48,996 nucleotides of DNA from Gammaproteobacteria bacterium (lineage in GTDB: Bacteria > Pseudomonadota > Gammaproteobacteria > Pseudomonadales > Pseudohongiellaceae). The stretch lies in contig JAUXNX010000022.1 of NCBI GenBank assembly GCA_030682575.1, positions 1 to 48,996 of the forward strand, read 5' to 3'. The notes beneath the pieces were generated by a model. The model was not told where the DNA came from. It ran no database searches and saw only the letters and a list, made by a program, of their open reading frames with translations. Shown here in pieces: positions 19,243 through 27,045 of this stretch. How positions within the stretch are numbered: position 1 is the stretch's first letter; the number at the start of each line of letters is the position of its first letter. The translations under genes and the position numbers were made by a program.

Positions 19243-20219
19243 GGCTACGTTTTGCAGGATTGCTGGTGGCATGTCTACTCAGCGCGTGCGTCAGCCGGGA
19301 GCCACGCCAACTGGTGCCCAGCATCACACTTTCGCCGGAGACCGTCAGCCTGAGCGAAGGCGAACGGGTTGGCAGCGGCCTGAATTTCGGCATGACCACA
19401 GCTATCAATGAAAGTGACTCGCTCACCAACATCGCCATCCTCCCCGGTGTGCGGGTGCGCGCAGTGACACCGAATGGTGCAGCCGATGTCGCTGGAATCC
19501 GTGCGGGCGACGTCATTCTCAGCATCGATGGCCGGGAGATCAATCAGCCCGATCTGCTTGATGCACTGGCGCAACAGGTAGGCTCTGACGGCAGTTTCGT
19601 GTTTCAGGTAAGGCGCAACACCACTGTGTTCGAGACCACCGTGAATGCGCGCATGATCAGTGACGAGCGTTCCGTACCAATAGAACTGTACCGCGTCGAT
19701 CCGATTGCCACCCGCGCCGGCTACACCACCGAAGTGTATGAGGCTCCCGGCGCACAGGCAGTTTCTGGCGCACGTATAGTGCAATTCTTTGCACAGAGTC
19801 CGCTGCCTGCGGCGAATCTGCGTGTGGGCGATACCATCCTGGCACTGGACGGCGAACCCATACGCTCCGCTCAGCATTTCATCACCAGAATCCACACCGA
19901 GCATCAGCTTGGCGACAGCGTTCGGCTCAGCGTGGTTCGAGCTGCGGATGTCACCAACGGTGGCATACAGAATCAGTTGCTGGAAGTGAGTGTGCCATTG
20001 TGGGACCCGGGACGCCGCGTGAGCAGACTGTCGCTGTGGCCACTGGTGCGTTATGAATCCAGCCTGGCGCCCCAACAGACACGTCTCACCATTGGCGATC
20101 TGTGGTTATTCTCTCTGTTCAACTACCAGCATGTAGAGGGCGAGAAGGAATTCAGCCTGTTCAGCCTCTTCCGTTTTGCCACTGGCTACGGCGAACTGCT
20201 GGAGGAAACCGCGCCATGA
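19239..20219 (+). CDS. Double-PDZ-domain lipoprotein (326 aa)
   Basis: The ATG at 19239 overlaps the permease stop. The signal peptide ends LLSAC with Cys17 as the expected lipidation site. A first PDZ-like domain (about residues 65-140) includes NGAADVAGIRAGDVILSIDG. A second (about 185-255) includes SPLPAANLRVGDTILALDG. The C terminus (about 275-326) is hydrophobic and aromatic, with LWLFSLFNYQ and FSLFSLFRF. PDZ domains bind C-terminal peptides; in the envelope they occur in proteases and in assembly factors, but no protease domain is present here. By position it may present or select cargo for the ABC exporter, or tether the two following FG-GAP proteins. That role is inference. Confidence 0.88.
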   Translation: MRLRFAGLLVACLLSACVSREPRQLVPSITLSPETVSLSEGERVGSGLNFGMTTAINESDSLTNIAILPGVRVRAVTPNGAADVAGIRAGDVILSIDGREINQPDLLDALAQQVGSDGSFVFQVRRNTTVFETTVNARMISDERSVPIELYRVDPIATRAGYTTEVYEAPGAQAVSGARIVQFFAQSPLPAANLRVGDTILALDGEPIRSAQHFITRIHTEHQLGDSVRLSVVRAADVTNGGIQNQLLEVSVPLWDPGRRVSRLSLWPLVRYESSLAPQQTRLTIGDLWLFSLFNYQHVEGEKEFSLFSLFRFATGYGELLEETAP

Positions 20220-21781
20220 ACCGAATAGCCACAAGGGCTTGGGGGGCAGCCAGCATTCTCGGACTGGCGTTCACACTGACATGGAGTGCCCACCTGCAGG
20301 CACAACTGAACTTCAGCGCCTCCGAGATCACCCTCGGAGAATGGCCGGAAGATATCCTGCGTGCCGACATGGATGGCGATGGTCGTCACGACATTATCGT
20401 GCCGCAGTGGAGCAGTGATACCGGACGCGAACTATTGATCTATCTGCAGCAGGGTAATGGCCGCTTCCCTTCCGAGCCGTCACGCCACGTCGAGATCAAG
20501 CCAGAGATCATTGCGATCGCGATCGCCGATGTGCGCGCAGATCCCGGCGCAGAACTGTTACTGTTTTCCGGTACCGATGTGTTCAGCCTTTCCTCTGCCA
20601 TCGCCAGCTACACCGGCAACCTGAAGCCCCTGTTTCAATGGGAGCTGATTGCGTCAGTGCCTGATCGACGCCGGGTGCTCTACTTCCCCGACATCAGGGA
20701 CATGGATGGCGACGGCCATGTCGATCTGCTGTTGCCTGGCCGTGAAGGTTACGGTTACTTTCGTGGCGGGCCCGATGAGAGTTTCACTCTGGCCCACACA
20801 TTCAGCACCGTGAATGAAGAACTCGACCCGTCTGCGATTCCCATTGGTGGTGCACGTTTCGATACCAATGTTGCCATCAATCAGCGCGAGGGCATCGTGT
20901 TGAGTGTGCGGGCGATCAGCAACTCTCCATTCGCAAACTTCGTGACGGACTGGAATGATGTCGAACAGACCAGCCTGCTCGACATTCGTCACTTTCTACC
21001 TTCAGCAATCACAACCCGTTTGAACAAGGACGACTCTGACGACATCATCTTCATGAACATCGGCAATGATCTGTATGGGCAGGTGAATGTACTGCTGCAG
21101 AACAGCGATGGCAGCTATCCCGACAAGCCGAACTGGCAGGGGCCAATCGACACCCGTGGCGATATCCGCCTGATGGATGTGAATGGTGATGGTCTCAGCG
21201 ACCTGTTGCGTATTGTCGACAACTCCAATGACTGGGACGTGCATTTCTTCTTGAACCGCGAAGGTCAGTTCAATCTGATGCAGCCCGATCAGGTCATGCG
21301 CTTTTCCGGCTATGACCTGACGCTGTCCGTCACCGATCTGAACAACGATGGCCGTCCACAGCTGAGTGCGAGTTATTACACAATCCCTGTAGTGAACGCC
21401 GTGCGCAACGCCAGCATCGTGCGCAGCCAGTTGCTGTTCGCGAGCAGTAGTCAGACGAATCAGCTATTCAACGCGCGCCCCGACTTCAGACTGGACGAGA
21501 CATTCTCGGCAACGCAGGTGCGGGGTCTGTCATCCCAGATTCACCTGCAGACCGATCTGAATGGCAACGGCCGGCGCGATGCTCTCTACCTGACCAACGA
21601 AGGCACGCTGGCCGCCAAGTCCATCGACGCCAATCTGCGCTTCGCCGACACACCGTTCTGGCAGTATGTGCCCGCCCGCACAGTGCTGCGCTTCGACGTC
21701 GAAGACCTCAACAACGATGGCACCGCCGACATGATTCTCTATCACTCCACCTCCATGACGATTCTGGTATCAACGCCATGA
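20216..21781 (+). CDS. Exported FG-GAP/VCBS-repeat protein (521 aa)
   Basis: It starts at the ATG overlapping the PDZ gene stop. A signal peptide of about 33 residues ends AHLQAQ. The mature part carries repeated calcium-binding-type loops of the FG-GAP/VCBS class: DMDGDGRHDIIVP, DMDGDGHVDLLLP, DVNGDGLSDLLRI, DLNNDGRPQL, DLNGNGRRDALYL and DLNNDGTADMILY. This implies an integrin-like beta-propeller fold of about 480 residues, probably periplasmic or at the cell surface. Its stop overlaps the next gene, a paralogue with the same organisation. FG-GAP propellers mediate adhesion or protein binding. Coupling to an ABC-2 exporter and a PDZ lipoprotein is unusual and gives no precise function. Confidence 0.85.
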   Translation: MNRIATRAWGAASILGLAFTLTWSAHLQAQLNFSASEITLGEWPEDILRADMDGDGRHDIIVPQWSSDTGRELLIYLQQGNGRFPSEPSRHVEIKPEIIAIAIADVRADPGAELLLFSGTDVFSLSSAIASYTGNLKPLFQWELIASVPDRRRVLYFPDIRDMDGDGHVDLLLPGREGYGYFRGGPDESFTLAHTFSTVNEELDPSAIPIGGARFDTNVAINQREGIVLSVRAISNSPFANFVTDWNDVEQTSLLDIRHFLPSAITTRLNKDDSDDIIFMNIGNDLYGQVNVLLQNSDGSYPDKPNWQGPIDTRGDIRLMDVNGDGLSDLLRIVDNSNDWDVHFFLNREGQFNLMQPDQVMRFSGYDLTLSVTDLNNDGRPQLSASYYTIPVVNAVRNASIVRSQLLFASSSQTNQLFNARPDFRLDETFSATQVRGLSSQIHLQTDLNGNGRRDALYLTNEGTLAAKSIDANLRFADTPFWQYVPARTVLRFDVEDLNNDGTADMILYHSTSMTILVSTP

Positions 21782-23496
21782 GGAATCCAAACACCAATAA
21801 TCGGTTCTTTACTCCGCAGATGATTGCGGCACTGGCGCTTTGCGGCATGGCTGCATGGCAACCCGTGCTGGCACAGGATGCGAATACGTTTCCAGGTTAC
21901 CGAAGCGTGCCTTTCTCGCTGCCCCCCGACATTGAACGCATGCTGATCGTCGATGCAGACCGCGACGGACTGAGCGATCTGCTGACAGTAGGCGAGAAGC
22001 AGATCAGTCTCTACTTCCAACGCCAGACCGGCTTCGACTTCAATCAACCGGACACCTTCATCGAACTGCCAGGCCGCAGCGCAGGCTGGGAACTGAGTGA
22101 GAACTATCAGGATGCACAGGGCAATCGTGCGTTCTCTCTACTGGCACTGATCGACGGCACGCGTGTCATGCAATGGCAACTCACTGGCCGCAGTTTCGCG
22201 GAACCCACTGCCCTGCTCACTGACCTGTTCGGCTTTCCGGGCAGCGGAGTCAATCGTCTGAATTTTTCCCGCGACATCAACAACGATGGTTTGGACGATC
22301 TCATCATTCCTGGTGCCGGTTCGCTGCTGCTGCACATCCGCAACGCCGATGGCAGCTATCAACAACCACTCAGTGTGCTTTCAGACATGCAGGTCAATAC
22401 CACGCTGTCGTTGCGGCAGTCTCTGGAGCGAGATGTTGGCCAGTCACTGCGAATTCCACTGATTGAACTGCGCGATGTGAACAACGACGGCAATCCCGAT
22501 CTGATATCGGAAACTACTGAAAGTTTCGATGTGTTTCTCGCCAATGCTGGCGGGAACGAATACTTTTCGCAGAACCCAACCTACGCGATTGATCGGCTGG
22601 AGATTCGCGAGCGCCTCGGCAGCTTCGACATCGATCAGCTCGACTTCTCCAACCTGACCGGTATGCTGGCGCTCACACACGAAGAAACTCTGGAGGATGT
22701 CGACAACGATGGCATCGCCGACTTCGTGCTGCGCGAAGGTGGCAAGGTGTCACTCTTTGCCGGCACACCGGACGGCATGGATTTTTCGCAGCCACGTCAG
22801 GTGCTGCGTTCCGGCGGCAATGTGCTCACCACATTTCTGCAGGACGAGAACGAGGACGGCCTGAAGGACTTGTGGCTGTGGCGCGTAGAACCTGTTTCAG
22901 TGGGTGATCTGTTTCTCTGGCTCGCCCTCTCCGGCAGCATCAACGTCGAGGCTTTCGTGTATCACAACGAGGGCCGAAGCTTTGCACGGCGTCCGGCCCG
23001 TCAACTGACCGTGACCCTGAGGTTCCCCTCGGCTGTCAGCCTGATCAGCACCGCCATGAGTGTGCGGGGACAGGTCGATGCTGCCCGCGATGCGCAGATC
23101 ATCCCGACGGCTGTCGCAAAATTGAGCGGGATCGGCTCCAATCAGGATTTGGTAGTGCTGCTGAACGAACAGATACAGGTTTTCCTCAACAGCATGGCGC
23201 CAGAACCTGCAAAGCCTGAAGACCAGTTCCTGGCGTCGCTCAACTACAGTCGCAGTCGCAACAATTACGAGATCGATATCCGTCGCATCATCGATGAGTT
23301 CCAGATCGAGCAGAACGAAGAGTTGCGATCAGTAGCGGGTCGCACACCCGATCACACTCTTGCCCTCCCCCAGGCCATGCGCAACGGCGATCTGATGAGT
23401 ACCAATCTGAACAACGATGGGCTGGACGACATCTTCGTCTTTCTGGAGCACAGCAAGGAAGCCATCAATGGAGTGTTATTGCTGTCTGGGGATTAG
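21778..23496 (+). CDS. Exported FG-GAP/VCBS-repeat protein, paralogue (572 aa)
   Basis: The last gene of the five-gene coupled block, starting at an ATG that overlaps the previous stop by four bases. The signal peptide ends near PVLAQ (about residue 33). Acidic loops of the FG-GAP/VCBS type recur: DADRDGLSDLLT, DINNDGLDDLIIP, DVNNDGNPDLISE, DVDNDGIADFVLR, NEDGLKDLWLW and NLNNDGLDDIFVF. A seven-bladed propeller is plausible. The protein resembles the preceding gene product in size and repeat type, suggesting an old duplication and perhaps a heteromeric complex. No membrane anchor or sorting signal is evident at the C terminus. I cannot assign a ligand. Confidence 0.85.
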   Translation: MRNPNTNNRFFTPQMIAALALCGMAAWQPVLAQDANTFPGYRSVPFSLPPDIERMLIVDADRDGLSDLLTVGEKQISLYFQRQTGFDFNQPDTFIELPGRSAGWELSENYQDAQGNRAFSLLALIDGTRVMQWQLTGRSFAEPTALLTDLFGFPGSGVNRLNFSRDINNDGLDDLIIPGAGSLLLHIRNADGSYQQPLSVLSDMQVNTTLSLRQSLERDVGQSLRIPLIELRDVNNDGNPDLISETTESFDVFLANAGGNEYFSQNPTYAIDRLEIRERLGSFDIDQLDFSNLTGMLALTHEETLEDVDNDGIADFVLREGGKVSLFAGTPDGMDFSQPRQVLRSGGNVLTTFLQDENEDGLKDLWLWRVEPVSVGDLFLWLALSGSINVEAFVYHNEGRSFARRPARQLTVTLRFPSAVSLISTAMSVRGQVDAARDAQIIPTAVAKLSGIGSNQDLVVLLNEQIQVFLNSMAPEPAKPEDQFLASLNYSRSRNNYEIDIRRIIDEFQIEQNEELRSVAGRTPDHTLALPQAMRNGDLMSTNLNNDGLDDIFVFLEHSKEAINGVLLLSGD

Positions 23497-23590
23497 TATC
23501 TTGAATTATTTTGCGCCGAGGATAGTGCACGCTGTCGGTAGACCCGCAAACCGATTTGCTACTGGGTGCGAATTACCACTGCACTGCGAA

Positions 23591-23752
23591 GGCATGCTGC
23601 CGATGAACCCAACGATGACCGTCAGCCGCCAGGGCAGAAAAATGCTCCTGCATTTTCTGCACTTCCGCCATCCATGGCGGTCGGATGGCGGATGACGAGC
23701 CCCCATGGATGGGTTCACGGCGTGTCATCGTTGGGTTCATCGGTAGCGTGCC
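23591..23752. repeat. Multi-hairpin inverted-repeat element (162 bp)
   Basis: The gap 23497-23799 holds this element and no supportable gene. The outer arms at 23600-23619 and 23724-23743 are perfect 20-bp inverse complements (CCGATGAACCCAACGATGAC). They extend to 29 bp with two mismatches (23591-23619 with 23724-23752). Inside are two smaller hairpins: GCAGAAAAATGC with GCATTTTCTGC (23634-23660) and CCGCCAT with ATGGCGG (23665-23680). The element lies between the end of the FG-GAP block and the small membrane protein. It resembles REP- or MITE-like intergenic elements; no transposase is present. The arms suggest a long cruciform or RNA stem that could end the upstream operon. Confidence 0.75.
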
Positions 23753-23799
23753 CACCCACCCGAGTACGATGAACCACAGCAAATGGCACAAGAGGCCCC

Positions 23800-24003
23800 A
23801 TGAAAAAAATAATATTGCGCACATTCCTGATTGCAGTCGTGGTGGTCAATCTTCTTGGCTGGCTGGTGGGCGTTTACAGTGATGTGACCATTGGCGCCGT
23901 CTTCCGGATTGCACTGATCATGGGCATCACCGTCATCAGCACCATCTTCACTGGCGCCGCCGCCCTGCTCGGCTTTCTCGACACCGAGAAACCCAACAAC
24001 TGA
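23800..24003 (+). CDS. Small two-helix membrane protein (67 aa)
   Basis: A short hydrophobic protein with two predicted membrane helices (about residues 5-25 and 31-60) and a polar tail ending TEKPNN. The ATG follows AGAGG at a suitable distance. I do not recognise a family. It lies 83 bases upstream of the SulP gene on the same strand and just downstream of the inverted-repeat element at 23591-23752. Codon use is like its neighbours. It could be a small accessory protein of the SulP transporter, but nothing beyond adjacency supports that. Confidence 0.68.
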   Translation: MKKIILRTFLIAVVVVNLLGWLVGVYSDVTIGAVFRIALIMGITVISTIFTGAAALLGFLDTEKPNN

Positions 24004-24086
24004 CAATGCGGGTCAGACAAGCGTTGCGCCTGTTGCTCGCTGGCGTAGAATGCACCGTAATGCCGCCACACTGAGAAGTTGCCACG

Positions 24087-25817
24087 ATGCCTCACCGCAG
24101 ACATCTGTTCTCCCTGCGCTTTGCCCACGCCCTGCGGGAAAGTTGTATCAGCGAAACCTACACACGAGACCGCTTCGTCAAGGATTTGCTGGCAGGCATC
24201 ACTGTCGGCATCATCGCCATTCCGCTTGCCATGGCATTGGCGATTGCGAGTGGCGTCGCTCCGCAGTACGGTCTCTACACAGCCATCCTGGCGGGCTTCC
24301 TCATCGCACTGAGTGGCGGCTCACGCTACAGCGTCTCCGGTCCCACCGCTGCATTTGTCGTCATCCTCTACCCAATTGCACAAAGTTACGGACTCAGCGG
24401 CTTGCTGGTAGCGACGGTACTGTCAGGCGTCATTCTGGTGGCGATGGCGCTGCTGCGGCTTGGTCGTCTGATTCAATACATACCGGAATCGGTGGTACTG
24501 GGGTTTACCGGCGGTATCGCCGTCGTGATTGTGATCCTGCAACTCAAGGATCTGTTCGGGCTGCCAATAGCAGTGATGCCGGAACACTTTCTCGACAAGA
24601 TGCTGTTGCTCGCCGCCCATGCAGACGACATTCACTGGCCCAGCATGGCAGTAGCCGCATTGACTCTGGTCATCATGATCCTGTGGCCACGTCTGCACTC
24701 CCCGATACCTGCCCACCTGCCCGCGATTGCACTGGCGAGTGTCGCGGCTATGCTCTTCGCACAAGCCGATATGGCAGTCGACACCATTGGTTCACGCTTC
24801 CATTATCTGCTGCCGGATGGCAGCAGCGGACAGGGAATTCCGCCGGTGCTGCCGCATTTCGAATGGCCATGGCTACGCGAGGGGACAGGAGGGGCACCAG
24901 CAGTGTGGAACTGGCAGGCTATGCAAGACATTCTGCCCGCAGCACTGGCCATCGCCATGCTCGGTGCTATCGAGTCCCTGTTATGTGCAGTGGTCCTTGA
25001 CGGAATGAGTGGGCGCCGGCACAGCGCCAACAGTGAATTGCTCGGTCAGGGCATTGGCAATATCGTCACACCGTTCTTCGGCGGCATCACAGCGACAGCA
25101 GCCATCGCCCGCTCGGCCGCCAACTTTCGGGCTGGCGCGCAGTCACCCGTCGCGGCCATGATTCACTCCGTGGTGGTCTTGCTGGGACTCGTGGCACTGA
25201 CCAGACTGCTGAGCTATCTGCCAATGTCGGGCATGGCAGCGCTGTTGCTGATGGTGGCATGGAACATGAGTGAGGCGCCGAAGGCTCTGCATCTGCTGAA
25301 GACGGCCCCGCGCAGTGACATCGCCGTGTTCATCACCTGCTTTTCCCTCACGGTGCTGTTCGACATGGTGATCGCCATCAGCACCGGCATGGTGCTGGCG
25401 GCACTGCTGTTCATGAAGGAAATCGCCGACATGACCCGCGTCACCGACATCAGTGACAACAAGCGTCTGGTGGCAGAGCCTGTGCCACAAGGCTGGTGCG
25501 TGCTGAAAATCAGCGGGCCGCTGTTCTTCGCGGCGGCAGACCGGGTGTTCGGCGAAATCGCGGCCATGTGTGAGAACCGGCGCGGCATCATACTGTATCT
25601 TGATGGCGTGCCCATTCTGGACTCAGGTGGCCTTGCCGCCCTGGAAAAACTGGTCTCAGTCTGTCGCAAGTCCGGCACACAACTGATGCTGACTGATCTG
25701 CAGTTCCAGCCTCTGCGCACACTGGCCAAGGCAGGCGTGCAACCGATCGCAGGCGTGCAAACCTTTCACCCTTCAATCAGGGAAGCGCTGGAAGCGGCCG
25801 CCACCACGGCTGCGTGA
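24087..25817 (+). CDS. SulP-family anion transporter with STAS domain (576 aa)
   Basis: An inner-membrane SulP/SLC26 anion transporter. The membrane domain (about residues 30-430) begins with the family motif DLLAGITVGIIAIPLAMALAIASGVAPQYGLYTAI and includes SGPTAAFVVILYPI and a later NIVTPFFGGITATAAIARSAANFRAGA. The C-terminal STAS domain (about 465-565) contains YLDGVPILDSGGLAAL. Substrates in the family include sulfate, bicarbonate and dicarboxylates; without a carbonic anhydrase or cys operon nearby the substrate is undetermined. Length and domain order are normal. The ATG is weakly preceded by AGAAG. No obvious regulatory partner is adjacent. Confidence 0.93.
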   Translation: MPHRRHLFSLRFAHALRESCISETYTRDRFVKDLLAGITVGIIAIPLAMALAIASGVAPQYGLYTAILAGFLIALSGGSRYSVSGPTAAFVVILYPIAQSYGLSGLLVATVLSGVILVAMALLRLGRLIQYIPESVVLGFTGGIAVVIVILQLKDLFGLPIAVMPEHFLDKMLLLAAHADDIHWPSMAVAALTLVIMILWPRLHSPIPAHLPAIALASVAAMLFAQADMAVDTIGSRFHYLLPDGSSGQGIPPVLPHFEWPWLREGTGGAPAVWNWQAMQDILPAALAIAMLGAIESLLCAVVLDGMSGRRHSANSELLGQGIGNIVTPFFGGITATAAIARSAANFRAGAQSPVAAMIHSVVVLLGLVALTRLLSYLPMSGMAALLLMVAWNMSEAPKALHLLKTAPRSDIAVFITCFSLTVLFDMVIAISTGMVLAALLFMKEIADMTRVTDISDNKRLVAEPVPQGWCVLKISGPLFFAAADRVFGEIAAMCENRRGIILYLDGVPILDSGGLAALEKLVSVCRKSGTQLMLTDLQFQPLRTLAKAGVQPIAGVQTFHPSIREALEAAATTAA

Positions 25818-25901
25818 GCCCGCTCCAGACGCGCCTCGTGTTGCACCGGACCGGTGTGCTGGCTAGACTCCGACTCATTCAATAGAGCAGCGGATGATTC
25901 A

Positions 25902-26843
25902 ATGTACGAACCACAGCACTTGAAGACGAATGGTATTCACGACCGATGCAGGTTCTATCTTGGATGGCTGCTTGGCCTTGCTGTCATTGTCACCGCCAAT
26001 GCAGTCAGCGCTGACAATTTCCTTGACCTTGGCGCAGGCATTGCCAGCAACAGCAATGTGACACGTGCCTTTCTCGACAGCGATCAATATCGCGATGTAA
26101 GTGCGACCCTCGATCTCACCGCTGGACGCTTCGTCGAGCTGCGCCCTGGTCGCTCGGTGACGACTTTCGCCACGCTCTCGGCAAGTCGCTTCAATGAACT
26201 GATCGGCCTGAATAGTGAAAGCATCGGAGTGGGCAGTGTCTATCAACACAAATTCGGGCTCGGGGCCTACGCACCGACAGTGGGCGCCGCGCTGAACTGG
26301 AGCCAGCACAACAGCAGAGGCAAGACCCGCGACCGCCACATCGCCGAGTTCGAACTCAGCTACAGCAAACGTCTGTCGCCGGCATGGAATACCCGGATCG
26401 GTGCCGCACATGAAGTCAGCGAAGGGACTCATGACGGACGACGATACGCGAGCCAGTACAGCACTCGGAATGACATTTTCGACTTTGACCAGACCACCCT
26501 CTTCGCGACCATGGACTATGTGTTTGCGAACGACACCATGCTGGCGCTGACTTATACCTGGATCGACGGCAACACTGTATCGAGTGCACTGGCTCCCAAT
26601 CCGCGCCTGCTCGGAATAGCGAAGGCGTTGACCCTTGATCCTGCGGTGAAGGCGCCGCCGGGACGCAATCAGGTGGCGTACTCACTGGCCAGTCGCGCGC
26701 ATCTTGTGGCACTGGACTGGAGTATCCCGCTCGGCCGGGATACCTCACTCAATCTGGGGTATGTCCGTCAGGAGATTCGTGCTGACAGCAGTGTGGACTA
26801 TGGCAATGATCAATTCAGTGTGACATTCATGTTGGTGTTGTGA
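25902..26843 (+). CDS. Predicted outer-membrane beta-barrel protein (313 aa)
   Basis: The ATG at 25902 is preferred to an in-frame GTG 48 bases upstream because the signal-like segment (GWLLGLAVIVTANAVSADN) then lies near the N terminus. The mature region alternates hydrophobic and polar residues with frequent aromatic strand ends, such as FVELRPGRSVTTFATLSASRF and NTRIGAAHEVSE. It closes with repeated long strands, consistent with a 12- to 14-strand barrel. No recognisable domain family comes to mind. It follows SulP by 84 bases on the same strand and ends before a copy of the dispersed palindromic element. The cargo or function is unknown. Confidence 0.7.
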   Translation: MYEPQHLKTNGIHDRCRFYLGWLLGLAVIVTANAVSADNFLDLGAGIASNSNVTRAFLDSDQYRDVSATLDLTAGRFVELRPGRSVTTFATLSASRFNELIGLNSESIGVGSVYQHKFGLGAYAPTVGAALNWSQHNSRGKTRDRHIAEFELSYSKRLSPAWNTRIGAAHEVSEGTHDGRRYASQYSTRNDIFDFDQTTLFATMDYVFANDTMLALTYTWIDGNTVSSALAPNPRLLGIAKALTLDPAVKAPPGRNQVAYSLASRAHLVALDWSIPLGRDTSLNLGYVRQEIRADSSVDYGNDQFSVTFMLVL

Positions 26844-26873
26844 TGGCTCTTCATTTTTAGTGGTGACAAGCAG

Positions 26874-26984
26874 CTTCGATCGGCGGCGGGCAGCAGGGGC
26901 CGGTTCTGCGGCTGACCTGCTCCGCTCCGCGGGGCCCTCTCTCCGCAAGAGGGCACAGGCAACAGACCGGGATGCCGATCAAAG
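26874..26984 (+). repeat. Dispersed palindromic element, core-less subtype, copy A
   Basis: It lies in the 202-bp convergent gap between 26843 and 27046. The outer ends CTTCGATCGGC (26874-26884) and GCCGATCAAAG (26974-26984) are near-perfect inverse complements. The interior carries the family block GCTCCGCGG, but the central GCAAAAAG...CTTTTTGC hairpin found in the full elements is missing. Its reverse complement aligns along its full length with copy D at 46943-47053. Confidence 0.75.
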
Positions 26985-27045
26985 AAGGTGTGACTCAACC
27001 AAGAGCCCGATATATCGATGACAACAGAAGCACTATCAGCGCCTT

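Noticed and set aside
24050-25000. A 316-codon plus-strand frame within the SulP gene
   Set aside because: It is Arg/His/Ser-rich and lies in another frame of a clearly coding transporter gene.
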